Source of the DNA: Takakia lepidozioides
Lineage: Eukaryota; Streptophyta; Takakiopsida; Takakiales; Takakiaceae
DNA length: 64,000 nucleotides
Reading direction: 5' to 3'
Assembly (NCBI GenBank): GCA_030704615.1
Contig: CM060732.1
Span: 47,783,053-47,847,052 of the forward strand
Position 1 is the stretch's first letter. Each line of letters starts with the position of its first letter. Below, one piece after another: positions 57,230 through 64,000 of the stretch. The notes below the pieces were generated by a model. The model was not told where the DNA came from. It worked only from the letters and a program-made list of their open reading frames with translations, and made no database searches. The position numbers were made by a program, and so were the translations under genes.

Positions 57230-58300
57230 AACCGGCTTCAGCAGCTAGAGCAGAGGCTCGCTGCCATGGCTACAGCTCAGGTGGTACCGGCTCCAAGGCC
57301 GGATGGTCCACCTCCTGCTCCTGAGGGAGGAGATATGGGAGCTATGGGATTCATGTGCGGAGCAGCACTACCACTAGTGCACACGAGTTCCTGAGCCACG
57401 AGGTGCAGAGGTGGAGTTGGATCCACAGCGTGGGGAGGCAAGCCGTCAGGCTAGGCTCCTCAGTCATTCACATTGGCGGAGACAGTGTCGACGCCATCCA
57501 TGGCACCTAGTTTCGCCCGACTGTTACCGAGGCGGAGGTTACTATGCCATTGGGGAGAGCTACACGGGTAGCACCACTACCTAGTGTTGCCAAGGCTACG
57601 GCAGCTAGTGTGCTGCTGGGAGTGGCCACATCTGTGTGTCAGGCTCATTGTTCTCGGCTACCATGATTGCGACGCCGGGGTAAGACCAGCTGAGGTGTTC
57701 AGGCTGGCAGCTACACTCTGTGAGAGTGGGGAGGTTACTTCATCTTCTGCGGAGATAGTGGGAGGGTGTAGTGCCGGAGGGATCCTCGGATTTGAGGGTC
57801 AAGACTGCCACGGCGGCGCCATGGCAAGCTGCAGCTGCCAGGTTGGAGCTGCCAGCTAGGCCAGCCATTGAACGCGCCATGGTGACACCTGGAGTTGTCA
57901 TGTTAGACAACCAGGATGGCATTTTCTGTTTGAGTGGACCGCAGGCAAGAGGGGGCCACTGCGGGTCTTGTTGGACTCGGGAGCTCAGCCATTGATGCTG
58001 GGCAGAGCTGCTATTGCAGGCTTGGGCCTCACGGAGGCGGATATGGAGCCTTGTCCTTTCCAGATACAGACATCTCTGGAGGATCGGAGAGCAGGCATGG
58101 ACACGACGTGAGTTGGCTATCAGACTACGGCCGGATCACCCTACAGATGGCTCAGTGATGCGAGCCAAGGCCATTGTGACAGACGCGGTCTCGTACGATG
58201 TCCTGGTTGGTGGGGCAATGTTGTACCCATGGGCTTCACCCTGGATTTTGGGGGAGGAGTCAGCTTCCTATAGGCCTGGATGGCAGTCAGGGGAGGGCCG
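57230..58300 (+). pseudogene. E3 spacer and aspartic protease
   Basis: The spacer has RLQQLEQRLAAMATAQVV, as in E1. The protease active site is conserved at the DNA level: GTCTTGTTGGACTCGGGAGC at about 57965-57984 encodes VLLDSGA, followed by LMLGRAAIAGLGL text, and YDVLVGGAMLYP near 58200. Several frameshifts interrupt it (about 57610, 57900 and 58220). It shows that the ancestor had a normal DSG protease, unlike the DSR of E1. Confidence 0.7.
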
Positions 58301-58611
58301 GCGTGTGCAGCTCCCTGTGACGTTCATAGGAGGAGTTGCGGTTGCCCAGCGGGCAAGATGCCGACACTAGCAGCATTCACAGCTGCAGTGACTTGGCCTG
58401 GAGAGAAACGCTCATTCAGAGGATGACACCTCCGGAACGGATGACATGTATGGTATGGCGGAGTTGCCTGCCATGGTTGCTCAGACTCCATTGTGGGGCA
58501 CGAGCAAGGATTTGCACGGGTTGCTGATCGACGGGTGCAACAAGCCTGGGTGGAGGCTTTTGTACCATCAAGAGAGGAGAGAGTGCGGGGATTGCACCAG
58601 GACCACCTCAG

Positions 58612-59640
58612 TTGTCTCCATTGGACACCACACCTATTGTGTGGCAGTATCCGGATGAAGGCATTTGTCTTCTGGATTTGTTTGGCGGGATCAACACCGG
58701 ATTGGCTGCTGTGTTACAGGCAGTGTACGAGTTCGGCGTTACCTATATGTGGAGAGGGATGAGACTGCACAACGCGTTTCACTTTGCCATGTTGCTCAGT
58801 TGGTGCAGCGGTACCCTGAGTTGTTGCCGGTGTCTGCAGTTCGTGGATATCAGCAGGCCTTGCCAGCAGACATTTCGTTGCTGGGGGCGCAAGATTTGGA
58901 GCGGGTTGGCTCCATTGATCTGGTAGTGGCAGGTTGGCCCTGCCAAGGGCATTCATCAGCCGGGCATGGCAATGGATTGCGAGACTCGAGGTCGGGTCTG
59001 TTTTGGGAGATGGTGCGGGTTTTGCGCCACTTGCAGCTTCATCAAGCTGTATCTCCAGCATACATCTTGGAGAATGTGCCACTGATGGGCGATTCTCGGG
59101 CCAGGATGATGGCCAGTGTGCATCAAGTCCGGTCGTGGCTTGGGTCAGCAGTTGTTTAGATGCAGCTATAGTGGGGTCACGGGCTCATCGTCCACGGCTA
59201 TGGTGGACTAACTTGATGCCACCCGCATTGCTCAAGCGTGCATTTGATGGGGTGCAGCGGCCAGCACACCTCACAGTGGATAGCATTTTGGACACAGGGA
59301 GGCAGTCTCAGCGTGTGAGACACGATGACCGTTCGCCTTTGGCAGTGGTCAACAAGGTGGTCAACCACGAGCAACATTACCTACACTGCTCAGCTTCCCA
59401 GGATCGCATGCTTTCCGGGATTGTGGACTGGCTCCTGTGGGATGCTCAGTTGCAGCAGTTAGTGGAGCTAATGCTGACGAGCATGAGGGGGAACGGGTTT
59501 TACCACTGGTACCACGGCGGGTGCCGTCTCTTTTCTGAGGCAGCACGTCGTCAGGTGTTGGGGCAAGCAATGGATCTCAATTGCTTGACCTGCATTATCA
59601 GCTTGGCTATGGCTGAGCAACGCAGAGTGCGGGAGTGCAC
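58612..59640 (+). pseudogene. E3 C5-cytosine DNA methyltransferase
   Basis: Motif I (CLLDLFGGINTGLAAVLQA) is in the frame from 58612. A shift at about 58720 moves to the frame with RYLYVERDETAQRV, DLVVAGWPCQGHS (catalytic Cys 58941-58943), LFWEMVRVLRHLQ and ENVPLMGDSR. A one-base deletion near 59155 shifts again to VGSRAHRPRLWWTNLMPP. Motif IX/X text (NADEHEGERVL-like, then RRQVLGQAMDLNCLT) follows at about 59460-59600. All catalytic motifs are readable, but three or more frames are needed. Compared with E2 the domain is the same length. Confidence 0.85.
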
Positions 59641-60215
59641 TTCCCTCGCTGTCTCTCTGCCTACCGAGACGGTACAGGCAGTGAGTGGGGGCGAGCATGT
59701 GAGGACGGGGTAGGCATCCATGGCACACGTGGGAGGTGCTCGAGGTTCAGAGGGAGTTGGCAGCCAAGGTGCGGTGATGGATGAGGTGGGGATTTTTCTC
59801 GGTTGAGGACGTCCTCGAGGATGAGATGATGGGGCAAGATGAGGCCTTGTCATTGACTGAGTAGGTAGGGAGTACTGCTCAAGAGGTTGCAACATAGCAA
59901 CCACTGGATGCGTCCTCTATCTCTAAGCCCAGTGGACTTAAGGTTGTAGTTACGGAGGACAGTTGGGAGCCTGACATTGGATCCATTGTCACCGGAGGAA
60001 AGAGACGACATATACGGTGGTTCCTGAGGGCTTACAGGAATTGTTTTGCCTTCAGTTTGAAGGACTTGGGAGCACTGAAGGGTCAAGAGATCCATATTGA
60101 GTTGGTCACTGACACGCTAATCTTTCGGAGACCCTATAGATACAGTGACATGAAGAGTCTTTGATTCAGATGAGGACTCAAGATCTCTGGGAGGTTAGGT
60201 TGGACCTACAACAGG
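59641..60215 (+). pseudogene. E3 linker and reverse transcriptase stub
   Basis: The linker (MAEQRRVRECTS, ETVQAVSGGEHVRT, VEDVLEDEMMGQDEAL) leads into the first part of reverse transcriptase (LIFRRPYRYSDMK, LIQMRTQD, near 60120-60180). Sequence then jumps to the spacer before integrase (SEDPEASDEPGGTRDIHED). The rest of reverse transcriptase and all of RNase H, about 1.3 kb in E1, are deleted. Confidence 0.7.
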
Positions 60216-60289
60216 GATGACTGTAGACGGAGTGTCTGAGGACCCTGAGGCTAGTGATGAGCCAGGTGGTACCAGAGATATACATGAGG

Positions 60290-61540
60290 ATTCGGCTGTG
60301 TTGGACTACCTCCGTACTGGAGACATGGCAGCCACTGTGACTGCCAAGGAGAGGGATCGGATCCTGCAACGAGCCAAGAGGTTCAAATGGGAGGGGATAC
60401 ACCTGCTCCGAGTATGGGAGGATGGTCGGGTGAGGATTGTGCCTCACCCCACACAGCGTGCACGGTTAGTGCGGCATGCCCATGAGGAGTTGGGGCATTT
60501 GGAGTGCGACGCACTCACAGTTTACTGCAGGGGCAGTATTGGTGGCGTGGTATGTATATACAGAGGTGCAACAGTTCGTGGCTAGGTGCATGGTGTGTGA
60601 CAGGGTGCGTGCTTAATTCAACGCCCCTACACCACAGTTGCATCCTTTACCAATCATGGGATTGGGCTACAGGTGGAGTCTTGACTTTGCAGGACTGTTG
60701 CCACTAACTATGCGCCACCACAGATATGTGTTGGTGATGGTGGAGCACTTCTCCAAGTGGATTGAGTTGGTTCCATTGCCTGACAAGGCTAGTGAGGGGG
60801 CTGCGTATGCATTCTTGGATCATGTGCTTAGCCGATTCGGTGCTCCAGCTGAGGTACTCACGGACCAAGGGAGAGAGTTCTTGGGGGAGTTTCAGGCTTT
60901 GTGTGATAAAGCCTTGATAGACCACCGCACCACTTCTCGGGATCATCCTGAGGCCGATGGCTTGGCAGAGAGAGTTGTTCAGACGGTGAAGAGGGGGTTG
61001 CGCAAGTATGACTTGCAGAAATGACACCTAGGAGATTGGGATCTTCAGGTGCCTTGGTTAGCCATGGGCTGCAGGTTCAGCAAACAAGCATCATTTGCAT
61101 CTTTCTCACCATATTTCCTTATCTTTGGCCGAGAGCCGGATTTACCTGCAGCCATTCGTAGGGACACTGCTCAAGTCCTTAACCTTGATGATCCGGACGT
61201 GTGGGTACGTGCATGTGATCAGCGTGCAGAGTTGTTCAAGAAAGTCATGCCCATGGCTTTTGAGAACCTTGTCATTGCACAACACCGTGATACGTTGAGG
61301 TATGCCACTATACGTGGTGGAGGATATCTTCATGGGGTTCGGAGGTTTAGCCCTGGTGACTATGTTTATTTGGAGCAGACTGCTCCTACGACCCTGGATG
61401 TCACTGCAGGGCGTGTTATTCTGAGGGTTCGAGAGGTGTTGCCTTCAGGAGTCCTGATCTTGGAGGCTCGGGATGGCATGACTTGGAAGGACCATGTGCG
61501 TAATTGTGTGTCATGTCACCTTCAATGGCAGAGTTGACCT
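60290..61540 (+). pseudogene. E3 DDE integrase with C-terminal region
   Basis: Begins ATVTAKERDRILQRAKRFKW. The zinc domain is broken by a shift near 60500 (HAHEELGHLEC...) and continues in another frame. The core is in one frame (60638-61024): WSLDFAG, LTDQGREFLGEF, HPEADGLAERVVQ, giving the D, D and E residues with 34 between the last two. A TGA follows KYDLQK at 61022 where E1 continues KG. The next frame (61049-61537) runs through LDDPDVWVRACDQ, FSPGDYVYLEQTAPTTLDV and VLPSGVLILEARDGM toward the PHD finger. Confidence 0.88.
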
Positions 61541-61544
61541 AAAC

Positions 61545-61715
61545 TTGGCAGTGGTACCTGCAGGTTTGAGGTGCATGCTCTGTGGGTCTGCCAAAGGGGC
61601 AGCCACCATGCTGATGTGTGATCGATGCTCAAGAGGTTGGCATATGGGATGCTTGACACCACCTCTTGAGAAGGTTCCTGGTGGAGATTGGTTGTGTCCA
61701 CACTGCTTGGGATAG
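61545..61715 (+). pseudogene. E3 PHD finger, all zinc ligands present
   Basis: Frame 61494-61715 encodes GLRCMLCGSAKG, MLMCDRCSRGWHMGCL, TPPLEKVPGGDWLCPHCLG and a stop. Ligands fit C4HC3: CMLC, CDRC, H and C of WHMGC, CPHC. It follows the integrase C-terminal region, though a frame change near 61500-61540 separates them. As the last domain of pol it could guide integration or the methyltransferase to chosen histone marks; which mark is not known. Confidence 0.85.
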
Positions 61716-61973
61716 TGGCAGTGGACATGACTGGAGGCAGCTAACAAGACATGAGAGGCCAAGCTCATAGGAGTCAATACACGAGATCCCAAGCTCAAGT
61801 TCACAGGTTGCAAGACGGCGATTAACGATGGGGCAACTCTTGCACCCGGCCTCTTGATCTATCGAGTTTGAGTGTAGTAGGGACAGTGGTGGAGGACTTA
61901 GTGAGGCTATGGTAACTATCACATCTTGTGGCTACTTGAACTTAGAGGGACCTAAGCACCAGCTAGGGGGGCG
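61716..61973 (+). other. E3 3' untranslated region and polypurine tract
   Basis: Non-coding. It ends in CACCAGCTAGGGGGGCG (about 61958-61973) just before B1. The same string precedes B1 in E1 (CACCAGCTAGGGGGGCG on its strand), so this is the likely plus-strand priming site. Confidence 0.7.
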
Positions 61974-62671
61974 ATTGTATGGACTAGTGACTGCCATAGT
62001 GGGCAACATAGTGGCAGCCTAGTGACTGACTAGTTGTAGCCTAGTGGCTGGACTAGTGGTGGACTAGTGGTATACTAGTGTGTGGTGTGCACATGTGTTG
62101 TGTGGTTTATGACAACGATGTAGTTGTGTAGCGATATGTATGCGCACGACAACTGTCAAGTTATTTTTACCACTAGTGTGAAACTAGCTAGGAAATAGCT
62201 AGCTTTTACATATTGATATTTGGGATTGGCCCAAGTTTCAATCCAGGGGTCAAGGCAGATTTAGGCCCTGGAGTGGTTATCTTCACGGCAAGCGCGGGAA
62301 GCTCATCTTTCTCGAGTTCAGCCTCACCACGCCTAGCTATGGTGTCGTAGTGTGGATTCCCCATGGCGTGGGGTGCACTTGGCTTGACTTGTATTTGAGT
62401 GATGAGTTTATATATGCATGAGTTTATGCTTCAGCTTTGTGAGCTCGCATGAGCTTGTGCTTGTATTCTTCTTCTTTATCTATTGTGTGGACTAGTGACT
62501 GCCATAGTGGGCAGCATAGTGGCAGCCTAGTAACTGACTAGTTGTAGCCGAGTGGTTGGACTAGTGGCTGGACTAGTGGTGGACTAGTGGTATACTAGTG
62601 TGTGGTGTGCACATGTGTTGTGTGGTTTTGGACAGCGATGTAGTTGTGTAGCGATATGTATGCGCACGACA
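61974..62671 (+). repeat. E3 3' terminus: B1, A2, B2
   Basis: B1 61974-62151 plus AC spacer to 62153 (ATTGTATGGACTAG...GCACGACA), A2 62154-62480 (TGTCAAG...TTTATC), B2 about 62482-62671 (ATTGTGTGGACTAG...GCACGACA). B2 is about 13-20 bases longer through an extra copy of a GGACTAGTGG unit. B holds a run of short CTAGTGG-type repeats. The B1/A2 border reads GACAACTGTC. Confidence 0.92.
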
Positions 62672-62675
62672 ATTT

Positions 62676-62723
62676 ATTGAACACGGAAAATATATTCATG
62701 ATCAAGGTTTTTAACTACTTCCC
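62676..62723. other. Right target flank of E3
   Basis: Starts TTGAACACGG, resembling TTGAACGTGG at 52629 in the repeat tract left of E3. It is the remainder of the foldback centre, interrupted by E3. Confidence 0.45.
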
Positions 62724-63106
62724 TGGAAGAAAGCACACCAAGCATAAGTGTGTTTTCTCTGTTGATGGAGGCAGTTTCCATGTCATTTTTTTAAGATCTT
62801 GGCTTGAGATATTATTTAAAAATCTTCTTTCATTGTGATATTGTTTCCATTACCAAACCACGATCGTGGATTCTATCCACTCATGGTTTCCCTTCTGATT
62901 AGGAATAGTTTCATTATCCATTGTGTGAAAGAGCAAAAAATGAACATGTAAGTGGGTCAAAGAATCAAATCTTACTTGCTTGATTCTCGATTGTTTGAGA
63001 GTGCTTCAGTGTGTAGAAGAGAGCCGCAATCTGCACCCATCAATCAATCTAAAGCTTAATAAAGCATGAATAATCGCATCAAACTTACAATGCACGCCTC
63101 AAGCAT

Positions 63107-63345
63107 ACAACTCATCTCCAAAAAAAACTCCATGCTCAAGCGAGCGAGCGAGCCGTCGCTCTAAATTCCTAAACCCTAAACCCTTGAATCTTCATCCTAA
63201 AATTTGGACCATTGACCACCCAAAGATCTAAAGTGACCATAGACCATGGCTGGACGCATGGGACATGACAAGGCATAAGACATGGTGCATTGATGATCAT
63301 GGAGCAAGGTGGGCATGGCTATTGAGGGTCATGGCGGCTCATGGC
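63107..63345. other. Short unassigned stretch before the DYW half
   Basis: Between the right foldback arm and the resumption of PPR text. The expected middle of the E domain (about 50 residues) is not readable here, so it was lost or is too decayed to see. Confidence 0.3.
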
Positions 63346-63349
63346 TATT

Positions 63350-63860
63350 AGAGGATGTTACAACTTATGTACTTATATCCCATATCTACGCTGCAACAAA
63401 GGTGCGAAAATGATGAAGGTCAGAGGTGTCCGAAAGGAGCAACGTTGCAGCTGCACTGAGATGAAAACAGATCCACGAACTAGGGAAATATACGCTGAGC
63501 TGGAAAGATTGTTTGGGCACATGAAGGCGGCTGGGTATGTGCTTCGCACATGCTTATATTGCATGATGGGGAGAAGGAACATGAGTTGTCTCTTTGCCAC
63601 CACAGTGAGAAGCTGGCCATTGCTTTTGATCTCATCAACACTCCTCTTGGCACACATCTCCATGTCATCAAGACCTTTCGTGTCTGGTGTGACTGCCACA
63701 CGGCCAGTAACTTTATGTCAAAGATTTTGGACACAATCGCTGTATGGGATGGCAACCGCTCTCAACACTTTCAAGATGCAGTTAGCCAACATACGGAGAA
63801 AACCTGAGTGTGCAAACTTGATGTATCTATATTCAAACAACATTCGGTACTACACTCAGA
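63350..63860 (+). pseudogene. PPR-DYW gene, 3' part (E end and DYW deaminase-like domain)
   Basis: Continues the PPR relic of 50.4-51.85 kb. Text: TYVLISHIYAATKVRK (E motif), then KVRGVRKEQRCSCTEM, REIYAELERLFGHMKAAGYV, and after a shift near 63560 LCHHSEKLAIAFDLINTPLG (the HxE zinc site), HLHVIKTFRVWCDCHTASNF (CxxC site reads CDCH) and WDGNRSQHFQDAV. DYW domains are cytidine-deaminase-like and edit organelle RNA. The final DYW tripeptide is missing. Three frames are needed. Confidence 0.85.
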
Positions 63861-64000
63861 AGACACTTTTTCAAGGAATAGTAGGCATCCCGAAAAATCT
63901 GAACTTCCATACATGAGTCCTCTACCTGTTGGAGGACTCACCACTTTTGATGTGAATATAAATTTCTGCACAAATGCTGAGGGAATACATCTCAAAATGG
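63861..64000. other. Right edge of window, no gene seen
   Basis: A short stretch after the DYW relic with no recognised feature. Confidence 0.3.

Larger units (their letters stand above)
52771..62671 (+). mobile_element. E3: complete-ended methyltransferase/PHD gypsy element
   Basis: A 9.9-kb plus-strand element with both ends present: A1 (52771-53096), primer site, leader with minisatellite, gag, zinc knuckles, protease, methyltransferase, linker, reverse transcriptase stub, integrase, PHD finger, polypurine tract, B1-A2-B2. Outer ends are TGTC (52771) and GACA (62671). The target duplication is a perfect ATTT (52767-52770 and 62672-62675). A1 and A2 differ at about ten of 326 positions by eye plus one indel. 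Most of reverse transcriptase and RNase H is deleted and many frameshifts occur, so it is not autonomous. Confidence 0.92.
51851..63106. mobile_element. Foldback element split by E3
   Basis: Inverted arms 51851-52236 and 62724-63106, about 385 bases each and around 90 percent alike by eye (for example ATGCTTGAGGCGTGCATTG at the outer left end and its inverse at the outer right end). With E3 removed the element is about 1.35 kb: left arm, a central repeat tract, right arm. No transposase is seen. It sits within the PPR-DYW pseudogene. No convincing target duplication was found at its outer ends. Confidence 0.65.

Noticed and set aside
61142-61540. Chromodomain after the integrase
   Set aside because: The VYLQQ/VLPSGVLILE region looks like a normal integrase C-terminal domain and lacks the aromatic chromodomain signature; the chromatin reader here is the PHD finger.
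4247-62671. Classifying E1-E3 as DIRS/Ngaro elements because of the split repeats
   Set aside because: The coding part has a retropepsin-like protease, a DDE integrase and gypsy-type reverse transcriptase order; no tyrosine recombinase motif (R...HxxR...Y) was seen.

Overview
The window is nuclear DNA of a land plant, most likely a fern or another seed-free plant. Three things point that way: a spliced gene for an axonemal assembly protein (CCDC40-like), which implies motile flagellated sperm; a complete, many-exon, chloroplast-type cytochrome P450 of the CYP97B type; and relics of PLS/DYW-class pentatricopeptide repeat (PPR) genes. Genes are sparse. Most of the window is transposon sequence, much of it nested, and there is no sign of bacterial gene organisation.

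Layout. 0.6-1.85 kb: 5' exons of the CCDC40-like gene (minus). 4.25-16.15 kb: element E1, a Ty3/gypsy-type retroelement (minus). 19.3-26.4 kb: the CYP97B gene, 14 exons (minus). 27.0-28.1 kb: a 1.08-kb foldback element flanked by TA. 28-40 kb: mostly unassigned AT-rich DNA with tRNA-headed SINE-like repeats, two smaller inverted-repeat elements and a PPR relic. 40.1-40.6 kb: a frameshifted mannose-binding (GNA-type) lectin. 41.1-46.1 kb: element E2 (minus), a deleted relative of E1, inserted in a LINE (46.1-48.35 kb, minus). 48.35-48.6 kb: a fragment of the same retroelement family. 50.4-51.9 kb and 63.35-63.85 kb: two halves of one PPR-DYW pseudogene, split by a foldback element (51.85-63.1 kb) that itself carries element E3 (52.77-62.67 kb, plus).

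The remarkable content is the retroelement family E1/E2/E3. Its coding order is Gag, zinc knuckles, aspartic protease, C5-cytosine DNA methyltransferase, reverse transcriptase, RNase H, DDE integrase, PHD finger. All three copies have a methyltransferase core with motif I (DLFGG), the PCQ catalytic cysteine, ENV and the AHRPR box. E1 and E3 end in a C4HC3-type PHD finger. The termini are not ordinary LTRs. The repeats run A1 - internal - B1 - A2 - B2, a split direct repeat, in both copies that keep their 3' end, with outer ends TGTC...GACA and a 4-bp target duplication. Directly 3' of A1, where a primer-binding site should lie, is a 13-17 base sequence exactly complementary to a site inside A. 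The sequence differs between subfamilies but the pairing is kept, which suggests Tf1-like self-priming. No copy is intact: E1 carries nonsense mutations and an extra integrase module from another subfamily, E2 lost the protease and everything after the methyltransferase linker, and E3 lost its reverse transcriptase.

All calls come from reading motifs, splice signals and repeats by eye; no database search or alignment was run.
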